Origin: Haberlea rhodopensis
Lineage: Eukaryota; Streptophyta; Magnoliopsida; Lamiales; Gesneriaceae
Assembly: GCA_907163345.1 (NCBI GenBank)
Contig: CAJQUN010000152.1
Coordinates: forward strand, 434,001-498,000
Length of the DNA: 64,000 bases
Reading direction: 5' to 3'
The position numbers were made by a program, and so were the translations under genes. A model generated the notes under the pieces. The model saw nothing but the letters and a program-made list of their open reading frames with translations, was not told the origin of the DNA and did no database searches. Every line of letters begins with the position of its first letter. Within the stretch, counting starts at the first letter, position 1. Below are positions 35,969 through 47,662 of this stretch, in pieces.

Positions 35969-36647
35969 ATGTCCTGAACCAAGAAACTAAAAATTAAATA
36001 AAGATGTGAAAAAATACTTGAGATCTAGCCCATATTTCTACAAGAATTCTTGTGCACAACCCGGATCAGCAACCACAGACAAAAGCCATCGCTACCACCA
36101 TTACTGTGATCCGAGGTCTTCACTTCAGATCTGTTTTTTTTTAGATTGAGCTACTAAACATTAAAATTTTCTTTCTACTTGAAGAATGGTGTTTCCGTAG
36201 CAACCACAGACAAAAGCCACCGCCACCGTTACCACCTACAGCCCATCCCCAACGACGCCGCTCCACCTCCATCCAAAGCACAGCCTCAACGGCGCCGCTC
36301 AAACCCACGCCTGCAACCAGCAGATCATTTTTAGCAGAAAATAATTTTGAGAAAGTTTATCCCGACTGCAGCCTCTACAGAAAACAATCGGGAACCCTTG
36401 TGCCGCCTCGACAGAACATACCTTCAACAGAAACCCTTGCGCCGCCGCCTTAGAAACGACAGCTGGGACTCCAGAGCAGGTGCGGCGGAGGGTTGAGAAA
36501 CCGACTCACCCATTCGAGCCATTTCGCACAGCTACGCATAAACCACGCACCGGTCGTTCAACATCGGTCACGCCGCCAAGATCTTCGGCGTGCAGCCGTG
36601 AAAGAGCGAGGAGGCAGCGCACACAAAATAAAAAACCCTAACCTGTG

Positions 36648-36652
<5 letters not shown>
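35969..36652. other. GC-richer region, no gene assigned
   Basis: 36,180-36,640 is much more GC- and CpG-rich than its surroundings, as promoter/leader regions or captured gene pieces can be. AGCAACCACAGACAAAAGCC occurs at 36,068 and 36,199. A minus-strand ATG at about 36,527 opens only about 35 codons. No product is recognised. Confidence 0.3.

Positions 36653-36692
<40 letters not shown>
36653..36692. repeat. (TA)n microsatellite
   Basis: About 20 uninterrupted TA units. Confidence 0.97.
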
Positions 36693-36693
<1 letters not shown>

Positions 36694-37019
36694 GGTGAAC
36701 TTCACATAGACACCTCTTATTTTTATAATTGTTGTCTTAGCCTCTCTAATTTGAACAATAATATATATCTCTCCTACAGTGTACTTTTATGTCATCACAG
36801 TGGAGAAAGTTGTAATTTTTCTTATATATTTACAAATTAGAGGTGGTGTTATTGTAATACAGCTATTCTACAAGGAAGACAGATATACTTGTTCAAACTA
36901 GAGGAATAAATTTGTAAAATATGTATTCTACAAGGGAGACATATATAATTATTCCTTATATATATACATAATATATGAATATTATATTAAAAATTAAAAA
37001 AAACGACAGAGTTTCAAAA

Positions 37020-39940
37020 TAAAAAATAGAAAAATACGAGTCATCACAATAAATACAAATGCACTCATTGTAATCGAACGGATCATTCACAACATGGTTG
37101 TTTCGAACTTACTGGATATCGAGATTGGTGTGATCCAACACTATATCAGAATTCCAAGCGGCCAACCACTACTAGAGTTGCTAAAACCAAGGAATATGTT
37201 GTTACTCTTGCGCCATCGCCAGTGATCACCACTACAAATGCTGGAGGTAAAGTCTTCACCGCTACACCTGTTTTGAATAGTGCATGGACAATTAATTCCG
37301 GTGCTACTGATCATATGACATTTGATATTAGGAAAGTCAGTCATAAATCTTAATCCATCATCCCACAAAAGTGTCTCCACAGCCAATGGTAATATCATCT
37401 AAGTTGTTGTGGAAGGGTTATCCATTCTTGTTAATACTTTATATCTGGATTATTGGTTAGTTGTTCCATCCTTAGACTATAACATTTTGTCGATCTCTCA
37501 TATCACTACTATGTTATCTTGTGTTGTTATTTTGTGACCTGATCATTGAGTATTTAAGGACATCCAAACTAAACCAACGATTGGTTATGGTGTTAAAAGA
37601 GGAAAGTTATATTACTTGGACTTATATCCAGGCATTTCCAGCAACTTACAACAGGCTTTAGTAGTAGAAAATATTGGTTAAACAATGAAGAAAGCAAAAA
37701 TTATGTTATGGCATAGATGTTTGAGACATGCACCATTTGGGTATTTAACGAAACTGTTTCCAAGTTTATTTCATATTTTTAATTTCAAATGTAGTGTGAG
37801 TAACCTTGCCAAAAGCCACTGTGCCTCGTTTATTTAATTTTACATAAAAGTCATGCTCATTTTATGGTTATCACTATGAGGTTTGGAGGTCATCCAATGT
37901 TCCTAGTTAGGGAGGATCACGTTGGTTTGTTACTTTTATCGACGATTGTACTTGAATGACTTGGTTGTGTTTGATGAAAACCAAATCAGAAGTAAACGTA
38001 TTGTTTCAGAAGTTTTATAACACAATCCAAGCAGTACAACGTTCGTATACAAGTGTTACGGAGTGATAATGGAAGGGAATACCATAGTTCTGAACTTCGA
38101 CAATTTTTGGAGTCTCATGGCTCAATCCAACAAACCAGTTGTTCAGATATACCCCAACAGAATAGTGTGGCCGAACGAAAAAATAGACAGTTATTGGAGG
38201 TTGTTCGCGCTTCCCTCATCGAGGCTCACATGCCCTTATGTTATTGGGGTAAGCTCTTGCCTCTGTTGAATATCTCATTAAATCTTGTTCCATCCCGAAC
38301 TATCACCTTCAAAACACCCCTCGAGTCTCTTACTGAAGTTGTTGTTGCTCCAACAGTTCCTTATGTTCATCTCCCCAAACACCAATGCCACAAATTACTG
38401 CCACGAGCCTTAATGCGTCTTTGCTGGTTATGTTATTCATCAAAAGGGATACATGTGTTATCACCCCCTTACGAAACGTATGTTTATAATTATGGATGTT
38501 GTCTTTCATGAAAATACTATGTGTTTCTCGAAGTCTGACATTCGGGGGGAGTCTCTTGAGGAATGTCAAACTATTATATATAATATTGAGGATGTATTTC
38601 ATCAAGATATAGCTGACTTGGATCATACTGATTAAAATGCGGATTTTACTCAGTTGGAGCCTAGTGGTCACACCATGGATCAATCAGAAAATGAGCATCC
38701 AGAAAGCAAGGAAGCAACTGAAACTATATCCGAGTCTTTCCCAATCGGTATACCAAACCATTCGTTGTCTATAAATATTTCTTATACGATGCTTGAATCG
38801 ACTAGGAGACAGTTACCACAACATCTTACTAGAGGTATTCCAAACCTACGTATAAACCTCAATTGTCTAGTAAAGTAAGATATCACATGAACCAATATAT
38901 GTCTACACATAGCTTGTCGCAAACAAATCAGGCATTTGTCAATCAATTATCTAATGTATCTATACCTAACAGTGCGCATGAAGCATTGATTGCCCAAGAT
39001 GGAAAGCTATGATGAATGAAGAGATATCCTCCTTGCAGAAGAACCAAACTTGGGAACTTGTTAACGGTCCCAGAAAAAAAAACCAGTTGGGTGTCGATGG
39101 ATCTTTACTGTGAAATACAAAGTTGATGGTAGAATCGAACGTTTTAAGGCAAGATTGGTAGCAAAATGATACACTCAAACTTATGGAATTGACTACACTG
39201 AGGCATTTGCACCTGTGGCCAAAATCAACACAGTTCGATCTTGTTATCCTTAGCTGCAAATTTTGATTTGCCATTACAACAGTTTGATGTAAAGAATGCA
39301 TTTCTACATGGTGAACTCTCTGAAAAAGTATACATGAATCTGCCACCAGGGGGCATGGTAACAGATAGACAAAAAAAAAACTGAAGGTGTGCAAGTTAAA
39401 TAAATCATTATATGGATTAAAGCAGTCTCCTAAAGCATGGTTTGGATGATTCACCAAATCCATGACAAAGCTTTGGTTACAAACAGAGCAATCCGGGTCA
39501 CACATTATTTTTAGAGAAGCAAGATGTGAAAATTATTGCACTCATTGTATATGTAGATGACGTTATCGCCACATGCAACAACCCAGAAAAAACTAAAGCC
39601 TTGAATGAGTACTTGTCCAAGGAATTTGAAATGAAAGACTTAGGTCCCTTAAAATACTTTTTGGGCATTGAAGTATCTCGATCGAGTAAATGAATCTTCA
39701 TATCTCAAAGAAAATATGTTATAGATATGCTTCACGTGAAACTGGTTTGTCAACCGGCCAACCACCTGACACTCCAGTGGAAGAGGGGGTCTGAAGTTAT
39801 GTATTGATACAAACCAGGCACATGTAGATAGGGGGAGATACTATCGAAAGACTCGTTGGAATAGTAATATACTTAGCTCACACAAGACCATATCTTGCTA
39901 ATGCACTAAGTATTGTTAGTCAATTCATGCATAATTAGAA
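37020..39940 (+). mobile_element. Old Ty1/copia retrotransposon, pol remnant
   Basis: Domains in order, in changing frames. Zinc knuckle (YKCTHCNRTDHSQHGCFELT, 37,042 on). Protease (AWTINSGATDHMTFD, about 37,280). Gag-pre-integrase (LWHRCLRHAPFGYLTKLFPS, about 37,708). Integrase core (VTFIDDCT; LRSDNGREYHSSELR at 38,053; NSVAERKNRQLLEV). Reverse transcriptase from about 39,000 (EISSLQKNQTWELVNGP; RWIFTVKYKVDGRIERFKAR; TYGIDYTEAFAPVAKI), then YVDDVIATC (39,549) and LGPLKYFLGIEVSRSS. The RNase H end is cut at 39,940 by the chromovirus LTR. Many frameshifts and stops make it clearly dead. Its own 5' LTR is not recognised upstream. Confidence 0.88.
38053..38511 (+). pseudogene. Integrase fragment of the old copia element
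   Basis: The longest open piece of the element (152 codons). It includes LRSDNGREYHSSELRQFLES, with the second catalytic Asp, and NSVAERKNRQLLEVVRASLI, with the catalytic Glu. The spacing fits the D-D35-E integrase core. It is cut from the first Asp by frameshifts upstream. Confidence 0.82.
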
Positions 39941-40581
39941 TGCCTAGTTATGAATTATGCATGATTGTAAAAGTGAATACTGAGTACTTATGAGATAATT
40001 ACGAAATGATGTGCGAGAAATTACATGAAGTGTGGTTATATGGAAAAGGGACATGATAGTTCTATTTGATATAAGAACATATGTGACTAAATGAAATGTG
40101 ATCAAGTGGGAAGTGTTATATGGAGTTGGTATCAACCATGTTTGATTATGTTGATTATGCAGATACTATATTATGTGTACATGGTTAAGTAGTAGTTTTA
40201 CATGCAAGACATTGTTTTATTGCATGATAAAACATGGAAGTATGTGGTGTATGACTTGTTGAGATGTATATATAATACAAATCAGATTGCTAATCACATA
40301 GTACACTAAAACACACCAAGAAATCTCTACAAAAACTCATTACAAACCCTTGCTTTCTCTTGAACTCATTTCTTGGGTTTGAGCTTGGAATCAAAGGGAA
40401 ACTTGTTGTGAACTAGAAGTTGGATCTATTTGGTAAGAATTATGTGTTTTATGTACTTGTTATGTGTTGGTTTAAGTTGGAGTGTAAGAATATCAAAGTG
40501 GTAGCTTTTGAATTAATATGAGATACAATGCAAGGAATTGTGCTGTTTAGTTAAGGAAACATACTAATATGATGATGTTGC
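39941..40581 (+). repeat. Chromovirus 5' LTR, first part
   Basis: Aligns with 54,604-55,356 or so. The 3' copy carries extra sequence (for example around 55,150-55,250), so indels separate the two LTRs. It ends in GATGATGTTGC, of which GTTGC is the target duplicated by copia copy 1. Confidence 0.88.
40577..40581 (+). repeat. Target site duplication of copia copy 1 (left)
   Basis: GTTGC, identical to 49,172-49,176. The uninterrupted 3' LTR of the host element shows a single GTTGC at the same place (ATGATGTTGCATGCATTT, about 55,349). Confidence 0.95.
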
Positions 40582-42090
40582 TGTTGGGATATGCCCTAAG
40601 ACAAGTCATTAGATGATTGTTTAAGACATACAATGTTTATAGTTTTATGAATGGCAATTCATTATTATATATTATTCTTTTAACTGTGCATTGTGAATTA
40701 ATATATATGTTAATGTCCTTAGAATAATATTGTATTATTCTTAAAGATGTCCCTAGTCAAGTATTATCATGAATAGGGATAATGATAATACGTAGAGACT
40801 AGTATATGTTGATCGATGAACTGTTCATTGATATGAGATATCAAATCAACATATGGGTACATGTTAGAGAACGATGTACTGGACAGACCCACCATGAGAA
40901 TGCAACATGGATAGTTATATGATCGCCATATGCAATTCTCATAGTGATAATAATGTATGAAATCCTTATGACTTGTGATCATCAGAGATCCCAACATAAG
41001 GAGTTATGTATCTTGATATCGTCAAACGTTACCCGTAACAGGGTAATCTATAAAGGCGACTATTGGATACACTACGAATTATGTATAGGGATGTTGACTG
41101 ATCGAGATAGGATTTGTCCCTCCTATATAACAGGAGATGTGTTTGGCCCTTGATCAAGTGAGAACTAAAATGCATGGCCATGCTCGAATGAGTCGATATG
41201 AGATATCGAGCTTATTCGTTTATTCTAGTTCTACTTAGGGATCAAGAAATAAAGATTGGATATACGAGTATGACTATTCCATGACTCGTGTTCAATCTAA
41301 ACACAAAGGACAAAGGGATTAAGTTACATGATTAATATTATCACAAGTTCTAAAGGTTATATCGAGTCATTGACATTCTCGTAATTTGGGTAGCATCGAT
41401 GTGTTGCTAGATACCGCTCAATGCTTGCGACATAAAATGAGATTTTATGTCATTGCCAACATTACGAGATCCTATCGGGTCGCACAAAAGATTAAATCGA
41501 GAAGGAAAATTAAATTCATGGGATGAATTAAATAATTAAGAGGAGTCTTAATTAATAATCATATTGATTAATTAAATCATGGGCTTAAGCCCATGTGGCT
41601 TTATGAAAGCCTTTAATTAATCATATATAATTTGTTAACAAGGTTTTAATTAGATTAAGACTTGATATAACACTTCATAAGAAAACCCTAAGCCAAGACA
41701 CACGGCTGCAATCATTCTCGGCCGCACCATCATTCTCTTGCGGTTTCTTCATAGCCGAAGAGGGAAGAGTGATTTTTTGCCAATTTGATTGTGAATCAAA
41801 GTGTGGTTTTTTTGTTCCGGTTTAATATCTTGTCTAGCAACTTGATATTAAACAATCCCTTCACCCGATTTGATCGTGTGGATACCGTTGAGGCAAAACT
41901 CATTGAGTTTTGCTATTGACTCGGAGAAGTCGTAGGACGTGGTGCTGCTCCGTGGATTCTGCTTCAAACACGCTACAAGGGTGAGACACTTGTAATTACT
42001 TAATCCGATATGATAACCTATGTATATATCCGGTGTTAGTAATCCTAAAATTTTATTCCGCTGCGTTGTATGCTCTGAGGATTACTTACA
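40582..42090 (+). repeat. 5' LTR of copia copy 1
   Basis: TG...CA ends. A TATA-like AATCATATATAATTTG at about 41,615-41,630 could be the promoter. It contains an inverted motif ATGGGCTTAAGCCCAT at 41,579. Confidence 0.92.
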
Positions 42091-42091
42091 G

Positions 42092-42103
42092 TGGTATCAG
42101 AGC
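42092..42103 (+). promoter_or_regulatory. Primer-binding site of copia copy 1
   Basis: TGGTATCAGAGC, complementary to the 3' end of plant initiator tRNA-Met, one base after the LTR end. Confidence 0.92.
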
Positions 42104-42339
42104 CGTGTACAAGGCTCATATCGGATTTATGTGATTAAATTGTGTTAATCATATTAGAATTATTATTGCATGCTATTAAAACTGTTTAAATTCATATATG
42201 ATATGAAATTAATTTTAGTTTATGAAAATCATCGTATAATTGTATTTGATATAATTGGCGAATAATTGTATACGATACACGAAAGCGTAAAATCGATGTG
42301 TTAGCCCATGCATGGCTCACGGCAGCCACCACCGGATGG

Positions 42340-42808
42340 CTAGGGTTTCGAACCCTAGTCACCTTGGCTCACGGCCGCCGCATGAGCTAGGGTTTCGAAC
42401 CCATAAGCTCGTGCATGGCCATGCAGCCACCGAATAAGGGCTAGGGTTCGGACCCTGGCTCGTGCATGGGTCAAGCCGTCACACTATCTAGGGTTTTGAA
42501 CTCTATTGGCTCGATAAAGTATTGAGAAGGTGCAAGTTGGTTCGATCATGGTCCACGGAATTATGAGGGTCGACGGCTACACCACATGAGGGCTAGGGTT
42601 TTTCGAACCCTTGGCTCGAGATGGTTAAGCCGTCACCGTCATGAACCGTCCATGGTTGGACCGTAGCTCGTGGCTCATGAATTTCGGTGATTCAAGCAAG
42701 TTGGCTTGATGAAAAATAAAGATGGTGCGAGGCGGCTAGGGTTTGGAACCCTAGCGCCGTCGCCGCTCGAGCCATGGCTCGGCCATGGGCTAGGGTTTCG
42801 AACCCTAG
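42340..42808. repeat. Cluster of CTAGGGTTTCGAACCCTAG palindromes in leader, copy 1
   Basis: Perfect 19-base palindromes at 42,340-42,358 and 42,790-42,808. Close variants stand at about 42,387, 42,441, 42,488, 42,593 and 42,736. They lie in the untranslated leader, spaced 50-140 bp apart, among repeats of GGCTCG and GCCATGG words. Confidence 0.88.
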
Positions 42809-43969
42809 GCCGACTATTGGTCCAGCCGTGGGCTTTTTGGTTCGAACCATGGTGGTTCGTGTTTTAGTCGCTTTAGTTCGTGGCATGTGATGTCCCGAGC
42901 GTACGATAATTTTTCAAAAATTATTTTACAGTTTTAATTAGAATTGAATTTAAAATGTTTAGAATTTAATTAATTAAATGTTAATGCATGCTTTATGTGT
43001 TGTTTGAGCATGGTGCGTGGTTATAGCCCTTTGACCTATTAGATAGGATTTGTGGATGTTTGTAATTTATAATACGACCTGCGTGTCGTGCCTTTCTCTA
43101 TTTCATTCTAAATGTAATCCCTCCCCTATGTTCCCCTCGAATGTGAATCGAGGAATTCTATATCTTGTAAATAGTGTAGTTTATTTTATTGATGGTGATC
43201 AATGAAGATGGAGCATCGTGCCGGGATGAGGAGACCATTCACAAATTGGAGCCAAGGAAGGTGCTTGTGAAGTTACCTTAGGTTGACTCATAGGATTTTC
43301 TCATTGGCTTGAGAAAATCATTAGTAGGGGCTACAACCATGTCACGTTTAATTATGTATGTTGATGCATGATTTATCTTATGTTTTAGTTTGATAATAGT
43401 TTTACACATATATGTAGATATGTATACAACTATATGTAGTGGACATATTTTAAATTATCAAATTAATCATGAGATCAATAAATCCCTCTAAAATATTAAG
43501 TTTTAGATGCCTTCCAAAATAAAAGTACTCGTCAATAACTTCGATTGTACATGTGTGGGTTTGCCAAAGCAAAGCACTGTGGCAATCTTAGTAAGGCGCG
43601 AAAGGATAAAAGTGATATCCGTTATACTTTAATTGGGTACGACTTAACTAGGTTATCTCAATAGGATTGGGAACCTAGAGGCATGGGTTGGATTATAATT
43701 CATTTGATGAATTGAACAAAGTGTTGTTCGTCCAACTATCCAAGAATTATATGTGATATATTTGACAAAGTGTTGTCTACCTAAATAACCGAGTCTTGGG
43801 CGATTAGCCAAAGCTAACTCAAGATTAGGCGAAATATGGATCTTGGCCCACTAAAGGTTTTGAGGGTTGATATTTTTTAAACAAAATAGTGGGAGTATCA
43901 TTTAATATGAGACCATGTTAAATGATTTAAATCATAAACTTATTTTGCATATTTGTATTGTAGATATCC
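42809..43969 (+). other. Leader of copia copy 1, remainder
   Basis: Almost identical to the leader of copy 2 from about 58,175 to 59,352. No long open frame. It contains several AT-rich pyrimidine tracts and ATGs that would hinder scanning, so splicing or internal initiation may be used; that is inference. Confidence 0.6.
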
Positions 43970-46900
43970 ATGGCAACTAACAACGTTACTAGCACTTTAT
44001 CACTGCGATCGGTCCTTGAGAAGGACAAATTAAATGGGACGAATTTCCTAGACTGGCATAGGAACTTGAGGATAGTCCTCAAACAAGAAAAGAAACAATA
44101 TGTCCTAGAGGAACCCTTGCCCGCTGAGGAACCTCCCCTAACAGCTACAAGAGCTGAAAAAGATGCTTACAAGAAGCATCAGAGTGACGCACTTGATGTT
44201 GGGTGCCTCATGCTTGCCACCATGAACTCTGAGCTTCAGAAGCAACATGAGGAAATGGAGGCGTTCGATATGATCGAACACTTAAAGCAGTTGTACCAAC
44301 AGCAAGCTAGACAAGAGAGGTATGACGTCTCTAAAGCGTTATTCCAGTGCAGGATGGTAGAGGGAAGCCTAGTTGGAACTCATGTGCTCAAGATGATTGG
44401 GTACATTGAGAATCTGGACAAGCTGGGTTTTCCATTGGACCAAGAGTTGGCCACCGATGTGATCTTGCAATCGTTGCCTGAGAGCTTCAGTCAATTTGTA
44501 GTAAATTACAACATGACTGACATGGAAAAGACTCTACCACAATTGCTTGGTATGTTGAGAACATATGAAGCAAATACTAAGAAGACTAAGGCCACAAATG
44601 TCCTTATTGTGAATAAGGGCAAAGGAAGGGCCAAAGCTAAAGGCAACAAGAAAGCAAAGAAAGTCTTTGCTAAATCTAAGCCAAAGTCTTCTGCACTAAA
44701 GCCAAAGGGAGGGATAGCAAAGGAAGGGAACTGTTTCCATTGCGGTGAGACCGGCCATTGGAAAAGGAACTGCAAAGTATATCTGGAGGATCTAAAGAAA
44801 GGAAGTGTGACTTCCGCTTCAGGTATTTTTGTTATAGAAGTCAATTTATCTACTTCTTCATCATGGGTATTAGATACTGGATGTGGATCTCACATTTGTG
44901 TAAATGTGCAGGATCTCAAAAGGAGTAGGACATTGGCGAAAGGTGAAGTTGATCTCCGAGTTGGAAATGGAGCAAGAGTTGCTGCATTAGCTATAGGAGA
45001 TTATCATTTAGCTTTACCTTCTGGTTTATCACTGATTTTGAAAGATTGTTATTTTGTGCCTTCTATTACTAAAAACATAATATCTATTTCTTGTTTGGAC
45101 AAGTATGGTTTTTCATTTATAATAAAGGACAATTGTTGTTCTATTTATTTAAATGATATGTTTTATGCTAGTGCACAAATGGTGAATGGTCTTTATGTAT
45201 TAAATCTTGATATGCCTATCGATAACATAAATACTAAAAGGATTAAAAATAATGATTTTAATCCGACTTATCTCTGGCACTGTCGCTTGGGCCACATAAA
45301 CGAGAACCGCATATCTAAACTTCATAAAGATGTAGTATTAGATTCATTTGATTTTGAATCATATGAAACATGCGAATCTTGTTTAATGGGCAAGATGACT
45401 AAAGCCCTTTTCAAGGGACATGTTGAAAGGGCAAATGTTTTATTGGGACTAATACATAGTGATGTATGTGGACCAATAAGTACACAAGCTAGAGGTGGTT
45501 TTCAATACTTCGTTACATTTACTGATGACCTCAGTAGATATGGGTATGTCTACCTAATGAAACATAAACATGAAACCTTTGAAAAGTTCAAAGATTTCAA
45601 TAATGAAGTTCAAAACCAACTTGGCAAAAGTATCAAAATCCTTCGATCAGATCGAGGAGGTGAATACTTAAGCCAAGAGTTTCATGACTATCTAAAGGAG
45701 TGTGGGATAGTCCCACAACTCACTCCTCCGTATACTCCGCAATGGAATGGTTTATCCGAGAGGAGAAATCAAACCTTGTTAGACATGGTTAGATCAATGA
45801 TGAGTTATGCAGATCTTCCGATATCGTTTTGGGGACACGCTCTAGAAACAGCGATTTTCTTACTGAACCGTGTTCCATCTAAATCAGTGGAAAAGACACC
45901 ATATGAGATCTGGACTGGGAAGCGTCCTAGTATGTCTTTTATGAAGATTTGGGGTTGTGAGGCTTTCGTTAGACGTCACGCCACTAACAAACTTGGACCC
46001 AAATCTGATAAGTGTTTATTTGTGGGGTATCCTAAGGAAACGAAAGGATACTATTTCTATTATCCCACCGAGAACAAAGTAGTTGTTGCTCGGACTGGTG
46101 TATTTCTTGAAAGAGAATTTATTTCTAGAAAAAACCAGTGGGAGAAAAATAGAACTTAATGAAGTTCAACCACAAGAAAACACTGAACCTGAGATTGAGA
46201 TGGAAACCGAGCAGGCACCACAAACTGTTGTGGAAGAAGTACCTGCTCAAGAGACACAAGCCCAGCGTAGGTCTGTAAGAGTACACCGGGAGCCACAGAG
46301 ATATGGATTTCTTGTGACTCAACAAGGTGACTTACTACTTATTGATGAGGATGAGCCGTCATCTTATCAACAAGCTATAATGGGCAATGATTCTGAGAAA
46401 TGGCAAGAGGCCATGAAATCTGAGATGGAATCCACGTATGCAAACCAAGTATGGACTTTGGTTGATCCACCTGAAGGGGTACGACCCATAGGGTGCAAAT
46501 GGATTTTCAAGAAAAAGACCGATATGGATGGTAACGTACAAACCTATAAAGGTCGGTTGGTTGCAAAAGGATTCAAACAAATTCATGGTATTGACTATGA
46601 TGAAACCTTTTCACCAGTGACCATGGTTAAATCCATAAGGATCTTACTTGCAATAGCTGCATTTCATGATTATGAAATCTGGCAGATGGATGTCAAAACA
46701 GCTTTCCTTAATGGAAATCTGCTCGAGGATGTGTACATGACACAGCCCGAGGGTTTTGTCGATCCAAAGGATGCTGGAAAGATATGCAAGCTACAACGAT
46801 CCATTTATGGATTGAAGCAAGCTTCTCGGAGTTGGAATCTTCGTTTTGATGATGCAATCAAAGAGTTTGGTTTTATCAAAAATGAAGATGAACCTTGTGT

Positions 46901-47507
46901 CTACAAGAAGGTCAGTGGGAGCGTAATCATTTTCCTAGTGTTGTATGTAGATGACAAACTTCTTATTGGAAATGATATCCCAGCCTTGCAATCTGTAAAG
47001 ATTTTGTTGGGGAATTGCTTTTCGATGAAAGACTTAGGAGAAGCTACCTATGTATTAGGAATCAAGATCTATAGAGATAGATCGAGAAGGATTCTTGGTC
47101 TAAGTCAAAGTACATACATAGACAAGGTGCTTAAAAGGTTTAGCATGCAAGAATCCAAGAAAGGATTCGTGCCTATGACACATGGTATTTATCTCTCGAA
47201 GGAACAGTGTCCTTCAACACCAGATGAGAGACAACGCATGAGTAAGATTCCATACGCGTCAGCTATTGGATCTGTCATGTATGCCATGATATGTACTCGT
47301 CCCGATGTATCGTATGCTTTGAGCATGACGAGCAGATATCAAGTTGATCCAGGTGAAGGTCACTGGATTGCTGTCAAGAACATCCTGAAGTACTTGAGAA
47401 GGACAAAGGATACATTCTTGATTTATGGAGGTGAGGAAGAGCTCAATGTAATGGGTTACACTGAGGCAAGCTTCCAAACCGACAAAGATGATTTTCGATC
47501 GCAATAA
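43970..47507 (+). CDS. Gag-pol of copia copy 1, one frameshift, truncated RNase H
   Basis: ATG at 43970. First frame to 46,159: gag (KLNGTNFLDWHRNLRIVL); zinc knuckle CFHCGETGHWKRNC at residue 255; protease WVLDTGCGSHIC at residue 299; pre-integrase LWHCRLGHINENR at residue 435; integrase core with HSDVCGP, FVTFTDDLSRYGYVYL, LRSDRGGEYLSQEF and NGLSERRNQTLLDM. At the A6 run 46,129-46,134 one A is extra compared with copy 2, and the second frame (to 47,507) carries reverse transcriptase (WIFKKKTDMDGNVQTYKGR; LVLYVDDKLLIGND) and the start of RNase H. RNase H has GYTEASF where copy 2 has GYIDASF, and a deletion of about 287 bp relative to copy 2 at about 47,530 removes its remainder. Gag forms the particle, protease cuts, RT/RNase H copy the RNA and integrase inserts the DNA. 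Confidence 0.9.
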
Positions 47508-47650
47508 GGATATGTGTTTTGCCTAAGATATGCAAAGTACCAACAGATGATAATGTATCTGACCCATTGACGAAGCCGCTGTCACAGCAGAAGCATGATC
47601 GTCGTAGTAGATCTCTAGGCATTAGGTATATGTCTGAGTGGTCTTAGTGC
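47508..47650 (+). pseudogene. 3' end of copia copy 1 pol after the deletion
   Basis: After the stop at 47,505-47,507, GGATATGTGTTTTGCCTAA still corresponds to copy 2 at about 62,888. The sequence then jumps to ATATGCAAAGTACCAACAGA, which corresponds to copy 2 at about 63,197. The last codons (VPTDDNVSDPLTKPLSQQKH ... MSEWS) are still readable. Confidence 0.85.
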
Positions 47651-47662
47651 AAGTGGGAGATT
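47651..47662 (+). promoter_or_regulatory. Polypurine tract of copia copy 1
   Basis: AAGTGGGAGATT directly before the 3' LTR; the same tract is found in copy 2 at 63,319. Confidence 0.85.

Noticed and set aside
36700..36990. Possible inverted-repeat element with CTACAAGG(A/G)AGACA words
   Set aside because: The words repeat mostly in direct orientation and the inverted match is short and AT-rich; no ends or target duplication could be placed.
40944..41153. 69-70-codon plus-strand frame repeated at 48,025, 56,330 and 63,694
   Set aside because: It occurs in all four copia LTR copies only because the LTRs are repeats, and it differs by frame-neutral and non-neutral changes; not a protein gene.
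42340..42808. GGTTTCGAACCC motifs as RNA polymerase III B boxes or tRNA genes
   Set aside because: The spacing is one base off the B-box consensus GGTTCGANNCC, no A box is placed correctly, and no cloverleaf can be drawn.
44506..44844. 112-codon minus-strand open frame, also at 59,889-60,227
   Set aside because: It is the antisense shadow of the copia gag and zinc-knuckle region, present in both copies only because the sense sequence is conserved.
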